This document shows positions 55,056 to 63,076 of a DNA stretch of 64,000 nt, one piece after another. The notes beneath the pieces were generated by a model that worked only from the letters and a program-made list of their open reading frames with translations, did not search any database and was not told the DNA's origin. The position numbers were made by a program, and so were the translations under genes. Each line of letters opens with the position of its first letter. Position 1 is the first letter of the stretch. Origin of the DNA: Arenibacter sp. P308M17 (GTDB lineage: Bacteria; Bacteroidota; Bacteroidia; Flavobacteriales; Flavobacteriaceae); the NCBI RefSeq assembly GCF_003426735.1, contig NZ_QVON01000008.1:167384-231383 (forward strand), read 5' to 3'.

Positions 55056-57185
55056 AAAAATAATGTAACCGTCTATTTGTTCCTTTTTTTAGGGGTGACC
55101 CTTATGGGTCAAGAAGTGGACAGGGAGTTGCAAGACTCTATAGCGGTAAGGAAATTGGACGAAGTGGTGGTCACGGCCCAGATCAATAAAAAGAGCGTTG
55201 ACAAGTCTGTGTTCGAGGTAAAGGTAATTTCTCAGGAAACGATAAAATTATTGGCCGGGAACACCTTGGCGGATGTGTTGAACCAATCCCTGAACATTAA
55301 CATACAGCCCAATCCTTCCTCTGGAAAAAGTAATGTCAAGCTTTTTGGCTTGGATGGACAGTATTTTAAGATTCTTGTAGACAATATTCCTCTAATAAAC
55401 GATGAGGGGCTAGGGAACAATACGGATCTTACCCAAATAAACCTTGACGACATTGAACAGATAGAAATCGTGGAAGGGGCTATGGGGGTACAATACGGAT
55501 CCGATGCGGTTTCCGGCATCATCAATATCATTACCAAAAAAAATACCGACCATAAATGGGAGATTACCCCCTACTTGCAAGAAGAGACCATTGGTAAGGA
55601 ATATGGCCTTTTTGATCAGGGAAGACATATACAATCGTTACATCTGGCCCATCGAATAACTCCCAAGTGGTATATTGGCGGGGGGTTTACAAGCAATGAT
55701 TTTACAGGGCATCTAATCGATAAAGAGGGGAGGTACTATGAGCTGAACGATGGTAAACGGGGCTTTGAATGGTTGCCTAAGCAACAATATTCGGGCAAGG
55801 CCCTTTTACGATACCATTCCGATAATTTTCAAGCTTTTTACCGATTTGAATACTTTGATGAACGTATAGAACGGTACGACTCCATAGTACGCGAGAACTA
55901 TAATTCCTCTACCCAGACCACCAACCCTACTGCGACCGATGAAATCTTTACTTCTAACCGCTTATACCATCATTTAAATTTTGCTGGCACACTTTTTAAG
56001 AAAATCGATTACGACATTTCCGCTTCGCACCAACAGCAGAAACGAAACATAGAACAATACAATTACCGTATAAAAAACAGGGAAAAGTTTGATGTGGACA
56101 AGCAGGAATACGAATCCAGAAAAGGGTTCTATTCCAGAGGTACGTTCACTAATTTTTTTAACACGAAGAATATTGATTTTCAATTAGGATACGAAATTAG
56201 CAATATCAATGGCCATGCCTCCAACCTTGCCGGGTCCTTTGACGGGAACCCCATAGAGCGGCGCCTGGAATCCTATGATGTTTTTACGACGGCAGAAATC
56301 GCCTTTGGGCCTAAATTTTCCTTCCAACCAGGCAGCAGGGTTTTGTTTTCTTCCCATTTTGACCCCCAAGCGAGCTACTCCTTAAGCACCCGATATGTTT
56401 TTGATGGCGGATACCAACTAAGGGCGGTAGTGGGCACATCGCCTAGAAACCCTAATTACGATGAGCTTTTCACCTATTTCGTGGATGTTAACCACGACCT
56501 TCGTGGAAACAGTAACATTAAGCCCGAAAGAGGCTTTTCTACCTTTCTACATCTTAAAAAATCGTTCTGGCTCCATAATGATTCATCTAGAATGGACAGC
56601 AAGTTTTCTACATGGTTTCTGAATGTAGACGACAGAATTGAAGTTACCGTAGTAAACCAAAGCCCGTTAGCCTATCAGTACAACAATATAGATGCCTATA
56701 GCACTTGGGGGCTTTCGTTTTCCAATTCCCTTACACACCAAAATCTACAATTGAACCTAGGCCTGTCCTTCTCCGGTCAGAGCAAGGTAATGGAAAGTCA
56801 AGGTGCCTATGACGACGACTATTTGTATGCGATCCAGGCCAACACCAGCGTGGCGTATTCTTTTCCTAAAATCAATACCACCTTATCCTTGTTCTACAAA
56901 TATATTGGCCCGGAATACCAGTTTCAATTGGATAATACCCAAGAGGAAACCACTTTTATGCGGATTAAACAAGAGGGTTATGGATGGATGGATGCCTCTG
57001 TTAAAAAAACATTCTTAAACCAAAAAATCCATCTCACCCTAGGGGCCAGAAATCTACTCAACGTTACCCGTCTCCATACCCAGGCCAGTGGCGGCACTGG
57101 AGTCCATACAAATGCCAACAATGGCATTCTCCTTGGCTATGGCAAATCTTTTTTTCTAAAACTATTATATCATCTAACAATTTAA
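55044..57185 (+). CDS. TonB-dependent outer membrane receptor (HmuR-like haem receptor)
   Basis: 713 aa. Signal peptide 1-22, plug domain (about 35-160) with KLDEVVVTAQ as TonB-box-like start and VEGAMGVQYGSDAVSGIINIITKK, then a 22-stranded barrel ending in a hydrophobic residue pattern (FFLKLLYHLTI). It lies 13 bp before the HmuY gene, which suggests it imports haem or another iron complex. Histidine residues typical of haem receptors were not checked one by one. Confidence 0.9.
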   Translation: MNLNKNNVTVYLFLFLGVTLMGQEVDRELQDSIAVRKLDEVVVTAQINKKSVDKSVFEVKVISQETIKLLAGNTLADVLNQSLNINIQPNPSSGKSNVKLFGLDGQYFKILVDNIPLINDEGLGNNTDLTQINLDDIEQIEIVEGAMGVQYGSDAVSGIINIITKKNTDHKWEITPYLQEETIGKEYGLFDQGRHIQSLHLAHRITPKWYIGGGFTSNDFTGHLIDKEGRYYELNDGKRGFEWLPKQQYSGKALLRYHSDNFQAFYRFEYFDERIERYDSIVRENYNSSTQTTNPTATDEIFTSNRLYHHLNFAGTLFKKIDYDISASHQQQKRNIEQYNYRIKNREKFDVDKQEYESRKGFYSRGTFTNFFNTKNIDFQLGYEISNINGHASNLAGSFDGNPIERRLESYDVFTTAEIAFGPKFSFQPGSRVLFSSHFDPQASYSLSTRYVFDGGYQLRAVVGTSPRNPNYDELFTYFVDVNHDLRGNSNIKPERGFSTFLHLKKSFWLHNDSSRMDSKFSTWFLNVDDRIEVTVVNQSPLAYQYNNIDAYSTWGLSFSNSLTHQNLQLNLGLSFSGQSKVMESQGAYDDDYLYAIQANTSVAYSFPKINTTLSLFYKYIGPEYQFQLDNTQEETTFMRIKQEGYGWMDASVKKTFLNQKIHLTLGARNLLNVTRLHTQASGGTGVHTNANNGILLGYGKSFFLKLLYHLTI

Positions 57186-57198
57186 AAAAATCATTTTT

Positions 57199-58620
57199 AT
57201 GAAAAATCCTATTATTTATGTATTGATGGCCTCCCTATTTGTTGCCACAAGTTGCAGCAGTGATGACGACGGAGCAGTTCCTGAGAATTTTGTAGTGGCC
57301 TTTGAAAATCCGTCACTCAGCTTTTCCACTATTGAATCGGAAAAACAAATTAAACTTGTCTTCTCAACGGTTGCGCCCGAGGATGGTACCGTACATATTA
57401 CCTACACTACCGAAAATGCAGATTACGGAACCGATGGAGATTTTACCACCGCACCTTCGGGCGAATCCGGTTCCCTAACGGTAGCTTTTACCAAAGGCGT
57501 CCCAAATGCATCCTTTACCTTCCACAAATTACAGGATGCCATTGAAGGGGCTCCAAAAGCGGTAAATTTTTCCATATCCGCCATTAGTGTTCCGAATGCT
57601 GTTGCAAGCGGCAATACGACCTCCAAAGTTAGCTTTACGGAATCTGCTGCGGTCATGGGCAGCATTTCCCCCGAAGTAGGTGGCCCTAACCAGGACAACC
57701 AAGTTTTTGTTGACCTTAGCTCCCTGTCCCAAACCGCTTCGAATAGGGCAAGTTGGGATTTGGGCTTTTACAATGGGGATGATTTTAAGGTTATCATTAA
57801 TGGTTCCATATTTATGGCCGTAGCCGAATTGGACGCTACCGACATAGATGCCGTAACCTCTGCAGATGTGGTAGAACTACAGCCCCAGGTTGCAGTGGGC
57901 ACCTTTGACCCTGCCAATACGGCATATATAGATGGTGTTGCTGGCGATCTGGGAAATACCGCTATCGCACAGATTTCCGCTACTGCTGGGGAGAACAACG
58001 TTTACTTGGCAAATTTAGGATTTGAGGTTGGTACCGAAACCCCGACTACTGGAAGTGTTTCATTAAGTGGATCGGCTAGGGGATGGAAAAAAATAAGGAT
58101 TTTGAGAAGTGGAAACGACTACCTAGTACAATATGCCGATTTAGATGCCACGGAACACACTGAGGTAACTATTTCAAAATCAGCGGATGCAGCGCATTTC
58201 AATTTCCTAAATTTAGTGACCGGCGAAACGGCCACAGTACAGCCCAATAGCGATAAATGGGATTTGAACTTCACTGTATTTACCAACGAAATCCCTGGAA
58301 ATGGTTCTTACGGCTATGCCGACTTTATTACGACCAACCATCTTTCCGGTGTTGAGGCCTATATGGTAGAAACAAGTACAAAAACATATGCCGATTTTAC
58401 GGTGGCCGATGTTGATGAGGTCTCCTTTTCAAGTGATCAACGTGCCATTGGCAGTGGCTGGCGAAACGGTGGCGGTCCAAGTACATTGCCTTCCTTAAAA
58501 GATGGAGTATTCTATATTTTAAAGGATACGGACGGGAATATTTACAAAATTAGGTTTACTGCGCTTCTCAATGAAAGTGGTGTAAGAGGGTTTCCCAAAT
58601 TTGAATTTGAGCTTTTATAA
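57199..58620 (+). CDS. HmuY-family haem-binding lipoprotein
   Basis: 473 aa. Lipoprotein signal (VATSCSSDDD, Cys19). The N-terminal part (about 30-150) looks like a Calx-beta type sandwich; the rest is the HmuY fold, with NRASWDLGFYNGDDFKVIING and a repeat-like SDKWDLNFTVFTNE, closing with KDGVFYILKDTDGNIYKIRF and FPKFEFELL. HmuY proteins capture haem at the cell surface and pass it to the receptor encoded upstream. It is larger than the Porphyromonas protein because of the added N-terminal domain. Confidence 0.88.
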   Translation: MKNPIIYVLMASLFVATSCSSDDDGAVPENFVVAFENPSLSFSTIESEKQIKLVFSTVAPEDGTVHITYTTENADYGTDGDFTTAPSGESGSLTVAFTKGVPNASFTFHKLQDAIEGAPKAVNFSISAISVPNAVASGNTTSKVSFTESAAVMGSISPEVGGPNQDNQVFVDLSSLSQTASNRASWDLGFYNGDDFKVIINGSIFMAVAELDATDIDAVTSADVVELQPQVAVGTFDPANTAYIDGVAGDLGNTAIAQISATAGENNVYLANLGFEVGTETPTTGSVSLSGSARGWKKIRILRSGNDYLVQYADLDATEHTEVTISKSADAAHFNFLNLVTGETATVQPNSDKWDLNFTVFTNEIPGNGSYGYADFITTNHLSGVEAYMVETSTKTYADFTVADVDEVSFSSDQRAIGSGWRNGGGPSTLPSLKDGVFYILKDTDGNIYKIRFTALLNESGVRGFPKFEFELL

Positions 58621-58671
58621 AATAAGGGCCATTGCCGAAATTTTACAACCAATATAATTTTTGAGTTTGAT

Positions 58672-58708
58672 AGGGGGTATTTTCTAAGAGAGAGTATCCC
58701 TTTTTTTT
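58672..58708 (+). terminator. Intrinsic terminator after the HmuY gene
   Basis: AGGGGGTA pairs with TATCCCTT around an AG-rich loop and is followed by eight T residues. Confidence 0.7.
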
Positions 58709-58761
58709 CAAAAAACCTGTAATTCCATTTTCTATTGTTAATCAATAACAAGATTGCTTTA

Positions 58762-58780
58762 GTCCCGCCCATGGCGGGAC
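58762..58780. repeat. GC-rich palindrome
   Basis: GTCCCGCC, then three bases, then GGCGGGAC; related in composition to the REP-like elements at 7418 and 38937. Confidence 0.65.
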
Positions 58781-58850
58781 GGAGGGTTCAGGGAACGAGT
58801 TTACAAAAAAATCCTTTTGGCGTGGGCCTGCCTTTGCATATATTGATCAA

Positions 58851-58893
58851 AAACCGTTGCGCAAAGTCTCCAGCCTTTGCGCTCACCAAACCC
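58851..58893. repeat. Short hairpin repeat, copy 1
   Basis: About 43 bp with GCGCAAAG...CTTTGCGC and then CTCACCAAACCCTAA; almost identical to 60048-60091 (one internal base differs). Confidence 0.75.
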
Positions 58894-58913
58894 TAATCTA
58901 ATGCGGATCAGGA

Positions 58914-59552
58914 ATAATTGTTGTGTGTGAATAGGAAAAAGATGGAATCTTGTATCCCAAATTCGTGTCCTGTTCATTTTTTGCATCGCCCAAAAAACGA
59001 ACCAAAAAACGCTAGGCTGATTTTAAATTTCTTTAAATCCACGCACTTTCCACGGCCACACCGTCCAGACCGCTTTCACTTGGGTGAAATGCTCTTTGGA
59101 CGGCTACCCCTGGCCAATGTGGAAACCACTTGATTTAAGACGAAATTGAAAATAGGCCGTTCCTTGGTTCCGTCAACCTTTGGCCGTTATCATATTCCTT
59201 TTGAAAATTGCCTGCAAGGCCCGATGTTGGGTTGTTCTTCTTCCGTATTGGAGAAGAAGGGTCTTTTCTCCCGCCTACCGGCCGGCAGGTTTGTTTAGCT
59301 CATCGTTGGTTATTTTCATAAATATGAATTCATGAACCTGCGGTTTCGTTTTATTCATTGTCTGTCTAATTTATAATAAGGTATTCATGAACCTCCTACG
59401 TCGGTTTCTTTGGACTAGCAAAGAAATCGAGGATTCACGAAAACCGATAAAAAACAATAAAAACCAATTGAGTAAAATGAAAGAATAATTTGATCATAAG
59501 TTCCACTCCATTGTTTCCAAAAAAACACAAGAATTATTCTTGATCCGTAAAA
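58914..59552 (+). repeat. Long dispersed repeat (~0.64 kb), copy B
   Basis: Inverted with respect to copy A at 33668-34394. It shares the small frame, the GAAGAAGGGTCTTTTCT block, the CATGAACCTCCT module with a TTTCTTTG/CAAAGAAA hairpin and the right end CAAGAATTATTCTTGATCC. It lacks the second GATTCACGAAAACC module and the GGTCC palindrome of copy A, and it has its own CCGCCTACCGGCCGGCAGG insertion near 59276. Confidence 0.8.
58918..59133 (+). CDS. Possible small protein inside the long repeat (71 aa)
   Basis: Partner of the frame at 34388-34188. It has a four- to five-residue insertion after HRPKN and otherwise follows the same sequence to the NVETT end and the same stop codon context. Unrecognised; coding status uncertain. 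Confidence 0.35.
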   Translation: MLCVNRKKMESCIPNSCPVHFLHRPKNEPKNARLILNFFKSTHFPRPHRPDRFHLGEMLFGRLPLANVETT

Positions 59553-59704
59553 AGTGCCTTGAAACGGAGCTATTTTAGTGCGCCAAAAAGGGGTGGATCT
59601 TGCCTATTTTCATATGTAGATATTTATTGTTTTTTAGCGGTCATATGTAATTCGCATATCTTCATTTGAGTTTGCGACCAAATTTTGGTCATGCTCATTT
59701 CATA

Positions 59705-59919
59705 TATGGACTAACTATGGACTATCTATGGAGTATCTATGGACCATCTATGGACTATCTATGGAGTATCTATGGAGTATCTATGGAGTAACTATGGAGT
59801 AACTATGGAGTAACTATGGAGTATCTATGGAGTAACTATGGACCATCTATGGACTATCTATGGACCATCTATGGACTATCTATGGAGTATCTATGGACCA
59901 TCTATGGAGTAACTATGGA
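59705..59919. repeat. 11-bp minisatellite, 20 units
   Basis: TATGGA occurs 20 times at an exact 11-bp spacing. The five bases between vary within a narrow set: CTATC, GTATC, CCATC, GTAAC and CTAAC, with TTACC in the last unit. There is no insertion or deletion in the run. An 11-bp unit cannot keep one reading frame, so it is not a coding repeat. It lies on near one DNA helical turn. Confidence 0.95.
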
Positions 59920-60047
59920 TTACCCACCCCTCAATCCCCTCCAAGGAGGGGAGGAGACCCTCCTAAAATAGCTATACAGGTTATTACCTAAATCCTTACT
60001 TAGCTAAGGCTATGTGCGTTTTTTGCGCCTTGACCAGATAAAAAATA

Positions 60048-60091
60048 ACCGTTGCGCAAAGTCTCCCGCCTTTGCGCTCACCAAACCCTAA
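60048..60091. repeat. Short hairpin repeat, copy 2
   Basis: Second copy of the GCGCAAAG/CTTTGCGC element, same orientation as at 58851. Confidence 0.75.
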
Positions 60092-60162
60092 CCAAAACAC
60101 ACACACACAATCCGCCATAAGGCAGTCTCAAATGCCACTCTTGTTCCAAGACTTTGCATATA

Positions 60163-60523
60163 TTAACCAAAAATCCCTAAATTGGTAAGAAATAAAAAGG
60201 ATCCAAAATAAATAGTTAGTGTCCAGTCAAGCCTAAACCTACGGGTAATTTAATGTGTCTCTTGAGCCGCTCCTGCGTTGCAAAAATCCTTACGTAGCTA
60301 CGGCTATGTGCGTTTTTTGCGCCTTGGCCCAGCTCAAGATCCATCATTCCTTACCCGTCATTTAAACGTTGACTTGACACTAGGGTAGCTCGAAACCTAG
60401 ACCAACACCGTCATTTCCTCCAGACGTTGTATAATAGGTATCGTACAATTCCAGCTCTAGTTAAACAACAAAATTTATTTGTTACATTGGACCTATATAA
60501 AAGATATATGATCAATGATCATA
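60163..60523 (+). repeat. 365-bp direct repeat, copy 1, upstream of the first cassette-like unit
   Basis: Nearly identical (about 95% by eye) to 63077-63436. It contains one full 165-bp palindromic element (60217-60382) and ends in a conserved tail with TTGTAC/GTACAA-type hairpin and the palindrome ATGATCAATGATCAT. Identity with the second copy stops eight to nine bases before the GTT that begins a cassette-like unit in both places. Confidence 0.88.
60217..60382. repeat. 165-bp palindromic MITE-like element, copy 2
   Basis: Ends TAGTGTCCAGTCAA and TTGACTTGACACTA are inverted repeats. Inside, ACGGGTAA pairs with TTACCCGT and CTTGAGC with GCTCAAG, so the whole element folds as one long imperfect hairpin around GTAGCTACGGCTATG. 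No transposase is encoded. Confidence 0.8.
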
Positions 60524-60560
60524 TTCAATTGGTTGTAGCACATTTACCAAAACCAACTAA

Positions 60561-61028
60561 ATGCTTGAATTAATACTTTCGACTTTAGCAGAATTCGGAC
60601 TAATTCGTGAGGATTATAAACATCGAAAACGAATAAGTAAAAAAGAGAAAGAAGACGGTACGAAAAGACCTATTCAAAAATACCTCCTGCAACCGAGTTC
60701 CATAATGGTCATTTCGCTTTTAGTAGTTATAAGTATAAGCTCATTTGTGTTTTTTGGTTATCAAAGAAAATCTATCTACCCTGATAAAACTAAAAAAGAA
60801 ATAGCTGAAATAAGCGATAGAATGGAGAATTGGAATCAAAAGTTCGGAAAATACCCAACAGAACTGAATGATTTAATTGGAAATAGTCCTTTAAGACAAG
60901 GTTGGAAAAAAGACGCTTGGAATAGAGAATATGAATTTAAGATAACGGAAAACGGAAAAGGATTTTTAATAACGTCTGCTGGTTCTGACGGGAAATTTAA
61001 AACGGAGGATGACATTAAATCGAAATAA
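60561..61028 (+). CDS. GspG-like C-terminal domain membrane protein
   Basis: 155 aa. Basic N-terminus, a single membrane helix (about 48-70), then a small periplasmic domain with YPTELNDLIGN, GWKKDAWNREYEFKI and ITSAGSDGKFKTEDDI. These match the calcium-loop part of type II secretion major pseudopilin (T2SSG family), but without the N-terminal prepilin signal, so it is not a pseudopilin. It resembles lone T2SSG-like proteins of unknown role. AT-richer than core genes. It is the first gene of cassette 1. Confidence 0.75.
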   Translation: MLELILSTLAEFGLIREDYKHRKRISKKEKEDGTKRPIQKYLLQPSSIMVISLLVVISISSFVFFGYQRKSIYPDKTKKEIAEISDRMENWNQKFGKYPTELNDLIGNSPLRQGWKKDAWNREYEFKITENGKGFLITSAGSDGKFKTEDDIKSK

Positions 61029-61269
61029 CAGAAATTTTAAGATTGTAAGACTATATCTAATTAGTTTAGTCTGTATTGTCTGTTATTTCGTAATGGAAAA
61101 TTATAACGTAATAAATGAACTATTTAAAAAATCGAGAAATTTTCGCTACCATGGATTTATTACACTTGTTTTTACAGGATTACTGCAATACGGATTATTG
61201 ACAGTCGGGATATGCATTTTTATATTTCTGAGTTTTATGCTAATTAGAGAGAAAATAAAAAACGATTGA
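61009..61269 (+). CDS. Small two-helix membrane protein of unknown function
   Basis: 86 aa overlapping the preceding gene by 20 bp. Two membrane segments (about 12-28 and 49-80). No recognisable family. The overlap suggests co-translation with the GspG-like gene within the same cassette-like unit. Confidence 0.6.
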   Translation: MTLNRNNRNFKIVRLYLISLVCIVCYFVMENYNVINELFKKSRNFRYHGFITLVFTGLLQYGLLTVGICIFIFLSFMLIREKIKND

Positions 61270-61280
61270 ATAAATAAAAA

Positions 61281-61422
61281 CGTGCTACAACAACTCCTAT
61301 AATTAATTGCGGACGGATTTCCCTTCGGAAAATCCGCGCATATTTAGTATGTTTAGTGTGCGGGCCGAAATCCTGTCGGATTTCACACCGCAACTAATCA
61401 TAGCTTAACCGTTGTACAACAT
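61281..61422 (+). repeat. attC-like recombination site 1
   Basis: Left arm (61281-61312) and right arm (61388-61422) pair imperfectly over about 31 positions, sharing CTATRATTARTTGCGG. Inside are two smaller hairpins: GGATTT/AAATCC (61315-61334) and GAAATCC/GGATTTC (61367-61384). Imperfect pairing with unpaired bases is typical of attC. The right end has GTT at 61411, the presumed crossover site. Confidence 0.6.
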
Positions 61423-62251
61423 ACGAATGAACAAACTGCTAACATTAAATATTCTGATTTTATTACTCGTTTCTTGCGTTAGTAAAGAAAAAAAAGAGGC
61501 GGAATTTTATGTAGAAACTCAAACTTCATTTTTCGGATTAAATCACTCTGATTGGACAAAAAGTAAATGGATAAGGAAACCTGAAAATCTAAAAATGATT
61601 CACGAAACATTTAAGAAATTTGGTTACGAAAAACTTGAGAACGGAATTTATAAAAGTGAGAATTTATTCATAGCTAATGGAATTTATATTAAACGGAATT
61701 TTGAGAATGTTTTGGATAGCTTACAACTGACTTATAACAAACCCGAAATGCAAACCAAATATTACGCTGAATTCTGGAATCGCAGAAAAGCGGAGAAAAA
61801 TGACTCAATCGTTTATGTAATAATCCGAGAATTTAACTCTTTCAAATCGGACAAAAAACGACTGAATTATGAAAATCAGTTTGTAAATGACACTTTGATC
61901 GACTTATTGAAAATTGAATTTGACAATGACAATCTGAATTCGAAGAAAGCGAAATCGGATTTTTATACATTAAAGAAATACGGACTTCATCAATCAGCTT
62001 ATAACCTACTCTATGAACGAGCAGAATATTCTGAATTGGAATTAGACCGAGAAAAATTAAAAAAGGAATTAGCAAAAGCAACGGAATTTACTTATCCTTG
62101 GTTAATAGACACGGAAAAGTAAGTACTCTGTACAACATCGGCTATAGCAAATACGAGCTGACTGCTAAAAATGAAGATATTACATTTAAATATTTACGGT
62201 TGGTTTACAAGAAAGCGACTTATAATTCCCGCACTTGCCATAGCCAGGGCC
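61411..62251 (+). mobile_element. Integron-like gene cassette 2 (lipoprotein gene)
   Basis: Starts GTTGTACAAC (61411-61420); its closing hairpin starts TGTACAAC at 62129-62136, complementary to the start (8/8). It carries one gene and ends before the GTT at 62252. Confidence 0.6.
61427..62122 (+). CDS. Hypothetical lipoprotein
   Basis: 231 aa from the ATG at 61427 (an in-frame codon 15 bp earlier is also possible). Signal peptide ending LLLVSC (Cys16), then a charged, soluble, largely helical body with no family I know. Codon use is AT-rich with many AAA and GAA codons, unlike core genes. Sole gene of cassette 2; it starts only 16 bp after the presumed crossover. Confidence 0.7.
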   Translation: MNKLLTLNILILLLVSCVSKEKKEAEFYVETQTSFFGLNHSDWTKSKWIRKPENLKMIHETFKKFGYEKLENGIYKSENLFIANGIYIKRNFENVLDSLQLTYNKPEMQTKYYAEFWNRRKAEKNDSIVYVIIREFNSFKSDKKRLNYENQFVNDTLIDLLKIEFDNDNLNSKKAKSDFYTLKKYGLHQSAYNLLYERAEYSELELDREKLKKELAKATEFTYPWLIDTEK

Positions 62252-62262
62252 GTTAGCCACAC
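62129..62262 (+). repeat. attC-like recombination site 2
   Basis: Left arm (62129-62161) contains GGCTATAGCAAATACGAG; the right arm (62226-62262) contains its imperfect complement CTTGCCATAGCC. About 14 of 18 positions pair. GTT at 62252 marks the right core site. Confidence 0.6.
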
Positions 62263-62916
62263 ATTTGAGAAATGACGACATTTTCAGTTATAATAACAAT
62301 TTTTTTAGGAATTAGTTTAGTGCTGATTTTGACAAAACCTGACTTTCCTAAATTGGAAAGGGTTATTAAAAAAGTTTCGTTTTACTCTTTAATCGGAATT
62401 TTAATCTGTGTTTTACTTTTGATTTTCGATTTCAGGCTAAAAGGAAAATATACATCTACAATAATCGGACTGACTTTCTTACTGTCGACAATATTACTTT
62501 TCGGGTTGACTAAAAAAAATCTAACCAAAATTTTGAGCGGGATTTTGACAATACCAGTGTTTGTTTTTGGAATTTTAAGTCTGGTTTGGGAAATGGGATT
62601 TGTCTTTTTTTATTTAATAGCTCTTCCTTTTCAACCACCAATGGCAAAGTCTGAAATTAATGAAAAATACAACGTGGAAGTCCGAGTTGGCGGATTTTTT
62701 GCTTGTGGAGAAAGTTTAGTGATTACAAAATCAGAATTCGGAATTTTGGACAAACTACAATACGTTGGAAATAACTCTTGCGTGACTGGAATCAATAAAA
62801 TTGAGACGTTAGAATTTAAAGAAAATAAAGTGGAGTTTTTAATATATCACGATGGAAAAACTGAATTTGAAAACCCATATAAATATCAACCGGATGTAGG
62901 CTTACCCTTTTTTTAG
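62252..62916 (+). mobile_element. Integron-like gene cassette 3, distal end not found
   Basis: Starts GTTAGCCACA at 62252, so a closing site starting TGTGGCTAAC is expected after the gene. None was found up to 63443. The 365-bp repeat inserted or recombined nearby may have removed it. End coordinate is the gene end. Confidence 0.45.
62272..62916 (+). CDS. Hypothetical membrane protein
   Basis: 214 aa. Four membrane segments (about 2-22, 35-53, 62-78 and 85-117) followed by a soluble C-terminal domain of about 90 residues with two cysteines (FFACGES and NNSCVTG). No recognised family. AT-rich codon use. Gene of cassette 3. Confidence 0.65.
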   Translation: MTTFSVIITIFLGISLVLILTKPDFPKLERVIKKVSFYSLIGILICVLLLIFDFRLKGKYTSTIIGLTFLLSTILLFGLTKKNLTKILSGILTIPVFVFGILSLVWEMGFVFFYLIALPFQPPMAKSEINEKYNVEVRVGGFFACGESLVITKSEFGILDKLQYVGNNSCVTGINKIETLEFKENKVEFLIYHDGKTEFENPYKYQPDVGLPFF

Positions 62917-63076
62917 GCTTACACGGGAGCCAAACATGAAGACCGTGTTGACTAAACCCGGATCCCATTTTCCCATTACATGTGGACTGCCAATTCATAA
63001 TCTATTCCGGTTATTAATGCCACCCTGCCCGTTTTAATCTGTGCCACATCAGGAAAAAAATAAAATCCTCCAGCAC

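Larger units (their letters stand above)
58709..60560. other. Repeat-dominated region without clear genes
   Basis: 1.9 kb. Contents in order: GTCCCGCC/GGCGGGAC palindrome (58762-58780), a GCGCAAAG/CTTTGCGC hairpin repeat, long repeat copy B, the 11-bp minisatellite, CCCCTCC/GGAGGGG (59936-59951), a fragment of the 165-bp element (about 59991-60046), a second GCGCAAAG repeat, and the first 365-bp direct repeat. Only the small frame inside the long repeat has any coding claim. Confidence 0.75.
60532..61410 (+). mobile_element. Integron-like gene cassette 1 (GspG-like gene and small membrane protein gene)
   Basis: The unit starts GTTGTAGCAC at 60532-60541. Its closing hairpin begins GTGCTACAAC at 61282-61291, the exact reverse complement (10/10). 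It ends just before the GTT at 61411. In integrons this end-to-end complement arises because both ends come from one attC site of the circular cassette. It holds two genes. Confidence 0.6.

Noticed and set aside
59705..59919. CRISPR array
   Set aside because: The repeat unit is only 11 bp with no unique spacers, and no cas gene is nearby.
62917..63076. attC-like site closing cassette 3
   Set aside because: I looked for TGTGGCTAAC or a close variant after the gene and found none; GTGTTGACTAAAC near 62945 is too weak.
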